A DNA stretch of 64,000 nucleotides, from NCBI RefSeq assembly GCF_947461875.1, contig NC_091490.1, forward strand, positions 21,596,984-21,660,983, written 5' to 3'. Origin of the DNA: Haliaeetus albicilla. Taxonomy: Eukaryota > Chordata > Aves > Accipitriformes > Accipitridae. The notes beneath the pieces are model-generated. The model saw only the letters and a program-made list of their open reading frames with translations. It ran no database searches and had not been told where the DNA came from. Position 1 is the first letter of the stretch, and every line of letters begins with the position of its first letter. Positions 25,138 through 37,165 of this stretch are shown in pieces. The translations under genes and the position numbers were made by a program.

Positions 25138-26205
25138 TATGGAATCATAGAATCATTTAGGTTGGAAAAGACCTTTAAGATCATCAAGTCCAACCTAACA
25201 CAGCAAAGTCCACCACTAAACCATGTCCCTAAGCACCACATCTACATGTCTTTTAAATACCTCCAGGGATGGTGACTCCACCACTTCCCTGGGCAGCCTG
25301 TTCCAACGCTTGACAACCCTTTTGGTGAAGAAATATTTCCTAATACCCAATCTAAACCTCCCCTGGTGCAACTTGAGGCCATTTCCTCTTGTCCTATCAC
25401 TTGTTACTTGGGAGAAGAGGCTGACACCCACCTCGCCACAACCTCCTTTCAGGTAGTTGTAGAGGGCGATAAGGTCTCCCTCCCCTCAGCCTCCTTTTCT
25501 CCAGACTGAACAACCCCAGTTCTCTCAGCCGCTCCTCATGAGACTTGTGCTCTAGACCCTTAACTAGCTTTGTTATCCTCCTTTGGAAACACTCCAGCAC
25601 CTCAATGGCTTTCTTGTAGCGAGGGGCCCAAAACTGAACAGAGTACTCGAGGTGTGGCCTCACCAGTGCCAAGCACAGGGGAACAATCACTTTGCTAGTC
25701 CTGCTGGCCACACTATTTCTGACACAAGCCAGGATGCTGTCGGCCTTCTTGCCCTCCTGGGCACACTGCTGGCTCATATTCAGCCGGCTGTCAACCAGCA
25801 CCCCCAGGTCTTTTTCTGCCGGGCAACTTTCCAGCCACTCTTCCCCAAGCCTGTAGCATTGCATGGGGTTCTTGTGACCCAAGTGCAGGACCTGGCACTT
25901 AGCCTTGTTGAACCTCATACAATTGGCCTCGGCCCACCGATGCAGCCTGTCCAGATCCCTCTGTAGAGCCTTCTTACCCTCAAGCAGATCAACACTTCCA
26001 CCCAACTTGGTGTCACCCACGAACATACTGAGGGTACACTCAATCGCCTTGTCCAGATCACTGATAAAGATATTAAACAGAAGTGGCCCCAATACTGAGC
26101 CCTGGGGAACACCACTTGTGACCAGCCACCAACTGGATTTAACTCCATTCACCACAACTCTTTGGGCCTAGCCATCCAGCCAGCATTTTTCCCTGTGGTA
26201 CAGTT
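25138..26205 (-). mobile_element. 5'-truncated CR1 LINE, minus strand
   Basis: CR1 is the main avian non-LTR retrotransposon. The 3' end is at about 25138, where reading the minus strand gives TGATTCTATGATTCC, the CR1 terminal octamer repeat, next to the hallmark region CTTAAAGGTCTTTTCCAACC. The copy then runs leftwards in sense through the 3' UTR and the C-terminal part of the ORF2 reverse transcriptase, and is cut off near 26205, the usual 5' truncation. The sequence is still close to the family pattern, so this is the youngest-looking CR1 here. No target duplication was found, which is normal for CR1. Confidence 0.93.
25216..26182 (-). pseudogene. CR1 ORF2 reverse transcriptase remnant
   Basis: C-terminal portion of the CR1 ORF2 protein, broken in several ways. 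The reading frame enters at WLDG (26171-26182) and hits TAG at 26168-26170, where the family has a tryptophan. It then runs 252 codons with the conserved VPQGSVLGP motif (from 26110) and the thumb region (RPHLEY, QRRITKLVKGLE, SLEKRRLRG). The catalytic motif expected as FADD reads FVGD at about 26023-26012, losing one of the two metal-binding aspartates. Near 25485-25490 an extra four bases (a repeated CCCT on the + strand) shift the frame. The C-terminal end (SLFSQVTSDRTRGNG to VVLRDMV) resumes in another frame and ends at 25216. It cannot make an active enzyme. Confidence 0.9.
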
Positions 26206-27004
26206 TTTTACCCCAGAAGATACAGCTCAGGCAGATGGAGGCAGAAAAAGCTTTAACTGCCCCTGGATTTGCTATGTCTGGAGGCTGAGGCAAACTTGAA
26301 GGCTAGTAAATCTACACCTCATTCATCAAGCTGGTTCCAGCAAAGCTCATTGTTACAGAGATTTCTTGCCCCAACCTGCTCCAAAATCCAGTTCCTAGAC
26401 TGGACAGCTGGGCAACATAGGTCCACCACACTAGTTCTCTTCTAAGTGACTTCTGCCTTTTAAGTTACAGGCTGAACCCAAAGAAATAGTGGCCTTGATG
26501 GCAGACACCAAGGTCTGCCATTGTCACAAGGAAAGGTAGTATGTGATTTTCACGTCAAGGCAATATTAAAAACAAAAAGGCACACCTCTATTTTTGATGT
26601 TTTGTTGACATGTAACATAGCAGCGGCACTTTTATATGTTATTTATAAGACATAAAGCAAAATCAATCTTGAGAGTTCTTCTGAAGTACTCAAAGAGCAT
26701 TTTATTTAAGTAGGTGGTCTACTGTCATGCTATAGAGCACAGGACAGCAACATAGTAAGCCACATTTGCTCTAAAAAGTTCACTTGGAATGGCATCAGGA
26801 TTCAAAACAGCAAACCTTTGATTCGGGCAATTCCATTAACAGCCCATTTGTTACTTCAGTATGAAATGAGTTAATTTCTGCCGACAAAACTTCTTTTTAG
26901 AAAAACAAAGAGTCTGATAAAAAAAATTATTAAAAATATATACATTCTCAATTGTTGTTTAGACTTGAATTTATATGTTTGCTATTTTAGATTATTATTC
27001 TTTT

Positions 27005-27022
27005 CTCTCTCTCTCTCTCTCT
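27005..27022 (+). repeat. (CT)9 microsatellite
   Basis: Nine uninterrupted CT units, flanked by further pyrimidine-rich sequence. Confidence 0.9.
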
Positions 27023-30000
27023 CCCTCCATTATTTCAGGATATACTAAAAATAGTTGCAGGGTATAATCTGAAATACCTTTTCAAAATCCTGAAATCAAA
27101 TGCTAAAACTGAAAAAGTATTAATTTTCATTATGTAGGAAAAGTTTTTTAAAGTTGCTTTGTTTTATATTAAAATGAAATCAGATCACACTTTCCTTTAT
27201 GAAATGTAAATTCAGAGCTTTAACCAATGCTATGTAGGGGCTATACAAGAGACTAGGATAGAGCGCTGCATAAGCTGTGTCATAGTGAACGTTAATATAG
27301 AGCTGAAATGCAGTTAACAGATGTTCTACCTCCCCATATGGCTAAGATAATAATTAACTGGTGTTACTGCATGGCATCTTGTGTTTCATTACTATCTTAA
27401 GCATCTGAAACATCCAAAAGAAGTAGTAAAGCTGATCAAACCTGAACTCAGTGTAAGTGACATTCAAGCAGGTTTCAGACTTTTACTACCCGAAATCAAG
27501 TGCAGCTGCTGAATATGTCAACATAGCTAAACGACAGCAGCTATCTAGATTCCACTCCTGGAAAATGCTACTGGGAAGGTGGCTTATCAGAAAGAAAGAG
27601 AAAATCCCATGATACCTAGCTTTTATTCTCTGTATTTTTTTCTAAATACTGCAGACCAGCATAGTGGAAAAAGAAAGCTTACTGAACCCGATAAAAGCAG
27701 ATTTCTGCTTAAGATCAAAGCAAAAGTACAGTCTGCAATGGAGTAGCTTTGCCCTTCCCAACAAGCTCACTTGGCAATGGGAAATATCTGCTGTATGTTC
27801 ACAAAATAGTCTGAGGAAAAAGAACTGATTTCTGAAACAGATTGGACAGTTTGAAAGAGGAAAGGCATTGGTTGCTCATTGAAAAATATCTCTTTCTGGC
27901 AGCACTGTAGCAGCAGCCTGGCTGATGGCAGAATGGACAGATGGCTGCACATCCACCTGGTGGCTGAAATAATTATATCACCAAATATTTCTGAGTTATG
28001 AAGAACAGCACAATAGAAAAACAGCAACTAAAATGTATCCTCCTACAATTGTACCAATACATTTTTATAGGTGCTTTAGCTGAAATGTAAGCCTGGCATA
28101 ATGCACACCCAGTGTTTGTGATTACCAGCTGGCTACTACAAGAGACATATAAGAATCAACGTTTCTGTAAATCCAGGATTCACCTCCCCCTTTTACTCAC
28201 TACCATTCCTCAGCATTCTTCGAACCTGTAATTCAGTACAACAAGCAAAGCCTAGGGAATTCTATCTTTACCGTCAGCTATGGCTGATATACACGTCTAC
28301 CGTACCATATTCTGTTTTCTTGACATTTATAAAGTTCTTCAAGACTAATAACCCTATGTCCTTGTGTATCTTGTAATGACTGCAGCTTCAAAGTGAAAAC
28401 CAGAAGTGTTACAAGAACTAGTGCTAGAATGGCTTGATGGAGAAAAATATCTCAGGATATGGAAGACCAAGCAGAAATATCAGTACAATAACGTAAGAAA
28501 AATCTCAACTGCTCAACTGTCTATGGTTCAGAGGGTTTTCAAACAATGTCTTTGTGGTAATACACAGGACCTGATGCAAACTGGATTTGATGCAGCCATG
28601 TTGAATGACTGTGATATCCTAAACCAGAGCCACCTTTTACTAGTATCTGATTTGAGTCCTTGCCAGAACATCTACCATGCAATTTCCTGACATTTTCTAT
28701 GCAATTTATTATCATCTACAATTTGGTCATGGATGGGAAGATGCTAAAAACTTTCTTCTTCAAAACATACAGCACTGCTGCTCTTATATTCTTGCTATTC
28801 TATTCTAAGAAAACTGCAGCTGCCACTATGAATACATTAAGGCTTCATAAAACAGCTGACCTTAAATATCTCATTGCACCTCTCCATAGACAAGTATGGC
28901 ATAAAGCCATAATTTTTGTTTTCATTCTTTTCATCCATGTCAGTTACAAATGAACAAACTCACACAGACGTTTTGTGATACCTCTGATGCACCATGTTAC
29001 TCTGGTGATAACTTTCACTCCAAAGTGCAATTGCAAAGCACCCAGAAGAAAGACACTAGGAATAAAAATTATCAAAGTTGACATTGTATTTCTGCATGGT
29101 TCCTAATGGTTAAAAATGCAGATTGCTTTAGGATTGCACCAAAATACCAGTGTTAACTTTCCTTTTCTAGTTCCAGATGAGACCTTGTTTATAGATCCTC
29201 CTGCAGAAACGCTCTAAAAGGCAACTTGGGAAACACAAAGCATTAAAAAGCTGCTTTTTGTGTCTCATTTGGAGTAGCAACACTATTAAAAGCAGCTGAG
29301 TGCCTGACAAATTAAGGATTTACAAGAAAATTACTTCAACCAGTTACTGTTTAAAAGACAGAACTTCATCAAAATATAAACTAGATTAAAAGCAAATACA
29401 AACTGCATTCCTATGATTGCTAAAATGTAAAACTCATACAAATTAAAGAAACAGAGCAAGTTTATTTTTCTAAAACTTGTCTAGTATTTCCCTGCAAAAT
29501 TAGACAGAATTCCCAGGAATCCAGTCAGTTCTATTAGGAAAACATTGATGTGTCTGGAAATCTCAAACAGAAGCTATCCCAATCGCATATTTATAGCATG
29601 TGTTACCAGTGCTAACCATCCTTATAAAAAAACCCCAACTAATAACTTCACTCTTCATGTCCAGTGTGTCAATAAAATTACACTGGAGTAACAGACAATA
29701 ACCACAGCCTGCAACTGTAGGGAAATGCACCTGAATTCACTGTTAGGAGGATTGGAAGTATGCCCACCACATACCTTATCTCACCTGCAATACAGGATGA
29801 CCTACAGATTCAGCCTTAAACTTCATAATATCCCTAATGAAATAAACTTAAAAGAAAAAAAAAAAAGAGATTTTTTAAAATGAGTATAAAATAGTGAACA
29901 CAAAATCCTCCGGTCTTTTGCTCAGACTCAGTATTAAGACTGCTAAAGCAATATTTTCCAAAAATATTTACAGCAACTCTGCAGGCAACTTTGTATTAGA

Positions 30001-33000
30001 GAAAAAAAAAAAAAAAAAGACTTACAAGGAGACCATGCAAAGATATGAAGATTTAAAGTTGTTACAGAAGTCTAGTAACCTTCTACCTTGGTCTAACTGA
30101 CATAATCACCATTACCTATTGCCAGTGCAGAATACTGATTTAATGTGGGGTAACATGCCCTGTACTGATATACATTATGTATTCTTTCTTCCTTTTCATT
30201 TTTAGGAGATGTTTCAGAATTGAATTAATGCTATGTAGCAAGCATTTAATGAAACATTTAATATCTTCATCATAGGTTTGTATCTCAGAATCACATCTGT
30301 CATAGGATAACTACAAAACTCAACATTTGTCATCTTTTAACTGGTCTTAGTTATGATTAAAATGGTTTCTAACTGTAATTAGCTAATGATAAAAACACTT
30401 TTATGTGTTTACATAACGGATGCATTGAAATCACATTTGCTTTCCATGTGGCTTTGTCACTCATTTCTACATAACAGAAAACCAAAACAAAGCCAGCGTT
30501 TTAATGTAACACTGAAAAGATTTCTCTTCTGTTTTTTTACTTCTCTCTCCACTGGCAATGCTGATCACAAGATTCAGTACCATAATTTCCAGAAGTACAC
30601 TTTTCAGATGGGTTGTCATTCAATACAGGGAGGCAGCCATGATTTAAAGTTTCCACTTTCTAGCAGAATATTTCTACACCATAATGTGAGAATGAAGAAC
30701 TCTGACTCTTTCTCTTCAGTATACTACATTTCTTCTTGCTTTTCAGCAGTGACTTTCACACTAAAATCACTCAAAACTTCAGACAAATCTATTCTACATA
30801 CTTATCTCTTTTGCAAAAAGAAACACCTCTTAACTCATGATGGTCACCTACTTTCATTCACATTACAAAAAAAACAAAGACAAGTTTAATATATATTAGT
30901 GTTGTGTCAGTGTGTTTTTTCACTTAAAACTTTTTTCTGGTTTTCTCAGGGTATTTTTTCTTGTTCTTCCTTTACTTTTAGAATAACACGTAGTAAATAC
31001 TTTTATTCAATGGTTCTATTTAGAACACTCACTAAGGTGAGTTATTTCTTTGGCAGGCCAGATGGCTCATTTTGATGTGACATTTAATTTATAAAGCTTT
31101 TTAAGCACTTCCAGAGGCTCACACAGATTCCGTAATGTATCTCCATGGATCTCATCCATGAAGGACAGGCTAGGGCCCATGTACAGGCATAAACAGGCTG
31201 TTGTGAAATGATACAAAGAGGTAGTCAAGCATAAAGCAGAAAACAATTCATAGAGACAATTTCCTTCCATCAGTGGTAAAACTCTGAGTAGCTTCAGTTA
31301 AAGCAGCATGGCTGGAAAATCAGGACCAGAACAGTATTCCACCAGCACACTTCATTTAGATACCCCTCCCTCTTGATTTTTGCCTTGAAAAATGGAAGTG
31401 CAGGTGTGATTTGAGTATTCTAAACTGCTGTAGTCTGTTTTCTCTATCCTTTGTCAGAGTGTGAGTGTTACTCACGTGTGGTCATTAAAATACAGTATGT
31501 CACCTAAAAGTGAGAATTTACACAGTTGACAGAAAATTGTAGTGCTCAGGATGCTGATATCTGACATTCAGCTGTAAGATGATTTACAACATCACAATCC
31601 AAATATAGATTTCTACTTAGGGATTAATTTATGCTTGAATAATCCTATACTAACAATATTCCAGTATTGCCAGAATGAGGAAATAAGGCATGGATACTAT
31701 GCAGTCTCTAAACAAGATAAGTGATTCTTCTTTTCCCTACACTTTGTACTATCTCTCTCACTGTCACACAGCAACTATCAAAAGTAACTACCACAGATTT
31801 TGAATAAAATTTTCACAAATGACTACAGTAAGTACAACACAATAGAAAACCAGATGCAATGTCAATGGGAACATCAAGGCCTTCAATAGTTCAACATACC
31901 TCTCCAAAAATTAGCATTAACCATTGTGTCCAGTACTTTATGCATACAGTTACTTAGTATCCTGCCATATGAAATCTCAGCTTTGCTGAAAAAGAGATCT
32001 TAAATGCCTTCTCTTCTGCCTTCTGCTGTAAGAACTCTCCTAACAACTGCAGTCTTTCTTGGAAACAATAACACAAAAAGCACAAGCCTGACAGCTCTGT
32101 AAGAGTAGGTGCCTGTCATATGCAATGACAGATATTCATCCATCCACCCATCCATAATGACACAGCCTAAAATTATTATTTTTAAAAATCATTTGGTGTT
32201 GTTAAAATGTCTTATGAAGAAGGAAACGTAATTAAAAAAACCTTAATGTTGAGAGCTAGTTAAAACAGAATTCTTTACGGTACAGTACCTGTTCTCAAAT
32301 ACATTTGAAAAGCCAGAACTCCAATGAAAAAACATCTTCCCCTCTGCTTTTGTGATCCTGCAATGTGTTCCCTTCTCTTCTTCATAACCACAGTAGCAAT
32401 CAAAGCTAAAGTAATATTATATTAGGTTGGCATGTCTTAAAAGCCTTGATTATTTCTGTCAAAGTCACTGCGGAAAGTTAATGTAATTTAACAGCCAAAT
32501 TGTTCAGTATTAATACAAAGAAACAGTGGTTTTATCCTTGATCATTTCTCCATAAAAGAGGTAAGAGTAAGCCTCCTGGCACTGGTCAAAGGGCACAGGA
32601 TCACCCCAATAATCTAAGACAAACGCTGTAGCTAATGAGGAGTGTTGTCTTCACTCTGAGTTGTCAACAGATTGAAGTACCTGATCCTAAATTTTAATTG
32701 TTTGGGATGTATAATGCTCCTTTAAGACAGTGGATGGAACTACTCCAAAATTCTCTCTGTGAAGGGGATACAAACACCGATTATGATTTTTGTAAGATTC
32801 CTTTTTAGAAGAAGAAGCATTAACACTAATAGTAAATATAAGCTCATCTTGGGGAGCAAAGGTGAAGAGGAGAGTACTTCAGACAATTTTACAGCCAAGA
32901 GTTTTTAATCTCAGTTCCCTAGAAAAAAACCTGCCCCAAAAAAGCCAACAATCTATCAATTATGTCACTTACCACTGCTACCTCTTATCACGGCTTCACT

Positions 33001-33326
33001 AACAATATGTGTAAAGAATGTTCTATATAATGTAAGTGAAAAGTGGAGGGGGAATTTTAGATACACCAGAGAGATCAAAAACCACAGCATTAGGAACATG
33101 ATTTAGGCCAGCTATAAGTCCTGAAGTCTTACTTTTTTCCCTCGAAAATATATATATAAAATATACACATAACATATACATATTAGCATATATAAGCACC
33201 AAAATGAAAAATTAGTATAATATGGAGATGCTGATTTTGATCAGATTAAAAGGAAAAAAATTACTATATTTTAGTCTATAATTAAAAAAATCTTTGAGGC
33301 TTTTACAAATGCTAGCAATTGCTTTT

Positions 33327-33358
33327 TGTGTGTGTATATGTGTGCACGTGTGTGCATG
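33327..33358 (+). repeat. TG-rich imperfect microsatellite
   Basis: Alternating purine-pyrimidine stretch of GTGTGTGTATATGTGTGCAC type, continuing as GTGTGTGCATG. Interrupted, hence probably old. Confidence 0.8.
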
Positions 33359-36300
33359 TACCCTTGGTGTCTTCAGAGTTAGGAATAAATGCTCATTTTA
33401 AACCAGCCATAAATGGGATTGTAACAATAGCATTTATGTTTCATTGCAGTACCTTGCCATAAGATCTCCATGACTATACTGCACCTGACTGTGTGGTATG
33501 AAAAGAATATTCGTAACATTTCAGTACCATTAATATTGTTTTAATACTGATAAAACTTTGTACCAAAGCTCTGAAATCTGAAGAATACTAACATGGAAGC
33601 CCCCTTTTAGATATTTAATTAGTAGGTTGTTCTCCCAGTTGAGAAAAAACTTTCCACATTTTCAGACCTGGGTTTTTGAAAGTGGGCTATGAGGCCAAAA
33701 TTTTAAAGCACTAATGGCACACAGGCAGCAGGTGTCCAGGCTCTATTATAACACACATTTAAATATCCAGATTGGATTCATCGTTCAACTAAAGGCAATT
33801 ACATTTTAGCTACCATTCCATTTTCAAAAGCACTGGATGCTTGCACCTTCTATTGAATTTTATGAAAGCATTGGATGACATTTAGGTTATTTATTTAGAT
33901 ACCTGAATTTGCATTAACTTCAAAAATAATGAACTTCAACTTAAGAAAAACTAGAAAGGATTATCTGAATTGGGAAGGATCAGACAAAGAAGGAAAGATT
34001 AGAATTATTTTACTAAGATTTAGTCATTACAGGACTTTTCCAGGCTCTTGGCAAATGTACAATGATTATGATTCCCTACTTGGGGAACCATATAGCCTGA
34101 AGTCATGATGGATTTGCTTTTCACAGTGGGCTGTCCCAACAAGCTCTGATGAACTAGTAAAATCTCTCTGTGCTGTTTCTTAAAAGATGGTACCTATGGG
34201 CAGCGGTGAGGGGCCAGGGAGCAGAGTCTGAAAGATTTATGCTAATCAGAACTCACTTTAATCTTTAACACCCTTAAGTAAGGATTAACATGAAATCCTC
34301 TCCCTAATATTTTAATTCTAAGCCAAGAGGAACAAATTATGACCCATGGTATCCATGAAACAAATTTAATCCATTTGAAGATCAAGATTTGTCACACCTA
34401 CAAAACACTAACGATGTTATGGTGTGAAACAGCAAAACTTTCATTAAGTATCATTCTTTGGCAGACAATTTGACATCAATCTGTCTGGAAACCTTTAATT
34501 TAAGGTCCATACCAGTCAAGTATATTTTGAAGAGAACCTACTGAAACTATAGCCCATGGAGCCTAACAAAGTGCTGACCTACAGTAACTTCTGTTCTTCC
34601 ACAAAGACACTAAAACACTCCTTGAAGAAGTCATCCCCTTGCGACAACCAGCATGCCATTAGCATGGCATAGTGCGTAAGGGAGCCATAAGAAGTGAGTC
34701 TAGAGGAGACAGCCAGAACACAGCATTGCCACACAAACCAAGCACTGGTGCTCAGTAACATAATAAATTTCTGAAGCAGAACACATTTGGTATTTTTGAC
34801 ACTTTCTTGTCCTACTTCACACAACCAATCCCTTAAAAAATGGTTAAGTGATGCTTCTTACATGAATGCTTAAGCAACAGCCTGAAATTTCACTTTTCTT
34901 AGAAATACCATAATTTAAAAACAAGTGAGGAAAAAATTATGACAGCTGATGGACTTAATGAATTGAATTAGCAGAAATATCTGCTGTAGCAGAACAACAG
35001 AGACTTTAGAGCTAGTTTGTGGGTGGTCTTCTGTATGTAGGTGGGTTGCAGACCACTGTATATAGCTACACAATACACACAAAGAATACAACTATAATTC
35101 TGGCTCTTTTGTTTCCACTAGCAAGGATCTGACAACTAAACTAGCAGTTCCAATAGTTACCTGGAAGAACATAAAACCACAGCTAAGCTGCAGACAATAT
35201 CATGAGAAAAAGGGTTGTCAAAGGCCTCCGGGACCCAGCCCATGTCTCTCGTAGTAGGTGCAGCAGTAGCTCGTCTAGAAAATAACTACAGTGAATGCCC
35301 AGAGAAACTGCTCCTGTACTGCATAAATTGCTTACTAAGTGCAATGGGATTGCATTGCATGCATTACATGTGCACGGGACTGCCACATGGCCCTGCTCTC
35401 CTGTGACCTACTGACAAAGCCCCCAAGGCTCTCAGTCTGTCAGGGTATTCTGCAGCAGGATACTGAGTAATCCATATAGGTATATTTATTCCCTCACCTT
35501 TAGGCTCCTAACTGTACCAGATCATCCTGAACTTTCTACAGTCAGTGGAAAAATGCAGGTTTGTACAGCAGGGAATTCTGAGCCCCTGGGGTCCTGCCTC
35601 AAATGTGCTACCTGGGAGATCTGACCTCTCTCTGTAAACGATACCAGGAGCCTGTGGAGATCTAACAGCTCAGTGAGCAGTTACATTAGGTGGCCAACGC
35701 TGAGTATGGCGTGCATCCCCTTGCTGCTCAGTAATACTGACTGTTTGCTGGTGTGTCTGAGAAGGCACATTGGCCACGGAAGTTGCCCATCTGGAGATAC
35801 ATCTGCCATTAAAATTTTAAGTGCCTATGTAGTTATTTGTGAGGACATTTACTCACATGAACAAACTCATGGAGTGCAAGGGGACCCCTGCTCTCTGTTG
35901 TAGATAGGATTATATTCTGACCCCTAAATTACTTTGCATATGTCAAGCACTAGCATTTTTGTATTCAGCATAAGGGCTACTATCAGGATCAGCATAGTCT
36001 GTCCAAGATAATTCAGCACAGTGCCAATGTGAAAGCTCTTACAGAAGTTTTCATTATAATATTTTGGTGACTATACTGCTGCAAAGATCAATAAAACACT
36101 GGGTCTGCTCAGTTTACTGAAGTCATTTAAAATATGATAAATGTCCTATATTGTCTTTTTAATTAAACTGAAGTAAGCAAATCTAGTATTGGCTGTATCA
36201 GAAGGGTAAAGTCTGTACTGGAGGTAGATTAGAATTATTTGACTAAATATTTTCAATTAAAAACATGGCATTGTCAGAGCTAAAACATTTTGTGGAAAAG

Positions 36301-36479
36301 AAACTTTAACAGATTTCTTGCTTAAGAGAAATGGAAAAATCTCTATGGATATCCAAATAGCTTATGCTGGTTTTTCAAAACACAGAAAATACTATTTTTT
36401 GTTAGAATTTCCTCTTATATCTGAACATATGAATTTATAATATAAAATAAGGATAAAAATAAATTAAATATTCCAAAAT

Positions 36480-37165
36480 CAATTTAATTAAATGTTTCAA
36501 TTTTCCTCACTGCATTTTTTGCATAATATAAGTTCATTAATATTTTCAAGGGTCCAAAATTCATTACGATAAAGAAGGTATTTAAATAGTGAATATTTAT
36601 AGGATGGGAAAACAATTTCCTGTCCTGCTGTAGAGAAATTGCTTTTATTAAAAATTGCCCAGTTTGGTTTAAACCATAATACAAAATCATGTTTTTATTC
36701 ACTTTAACTAACGCATCAGCAAATAAGAACCGCATCTCCACAATCACGCCTTTTGTGGAATAAATGTTACATGCAGGGGAGAAAATTATCACAAATGCAG
36801 AATTGTTTCATTTCCAGCAGGTGAGTTGCCTGTAGAGTATCTTACACACAAAAAGCCTTTTAAATTGCTTCTCTTTTGCACTTGTGTAAAATGCACAATC
36901 ATTGAAAAAAAAAAGCTGAGGGGGATAATGACAGGCAGGCTAAGCATACAGGAATTACCAGGAAAATTTCTTTTCCAAATCCAACATATTAGGCAGGCAT
37001 GTCTTTGGAACACATTTATTAGCTGGCATTTATATCGGAAATCAGAAGAGTGTTCTGGTAACAAGTACAATCTTTTACATTCTGTCAGAGCCCACAATAT
37101 TTATTTTGTACAGCTCAATCATCCATTTCTCAAACACTTTCTGTTAATATTTCCTGAGAGTTAGC
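36480..37165. promoter_or_regulatory. Candidate conserved non-coding element (enhancer-like)
   Basis: About 690 bases without recognisable repeats, very low in CpG, packed with AT-rich developmental-factor-like sites: AATTTAATTAAATG (about 36481), CCAAAATTCATTACG (about 36554), and ATAATGACAGGCAGGC (36925-36940), which joins a homeodomain core to a MEIS/TGIF TGACAG. Frames of about 100 codons exist on both strands but overlap each other and match nothing known to me. The texture fits a long conserved enhancer of a neighbouring neural gene such as PLPPR4. This is inference from texture only. Confidence 0.3.

Larger units (their letters stand above)
26206..36479. other. Intergenic, no gene seen
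   Basis: No supported exon. Contains a (CT)9 run (27005-27022), an A run (30001-30018), a TG-rich patch (33327-33358) and an AT/TA-rich stretch about 33146-33200. The longest frame in the interval, 167 codons at 30386-30889 (+), has no domain, no good start context and no splice-linked neighbours, and looks like chance in AT-rich DNA. Confidence 0.6.

Noticed and set aside
28406..28953. Overlapping 94- and 97-codon + strand frames as a two-exon gene
   Set aside because: No splice signals join them, the content is unrecognised and composition is like the surroundings.
30386..30889. 167-codon + strand frame, the longest in the intergenic part outside CR1
   Set aside because: No domain, low-complexity Ser/Phe/Lys-rich content and no promoter or splice context. 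One frame of this length is believable by chance in 64 kb of AT-rich DNA read six ways.
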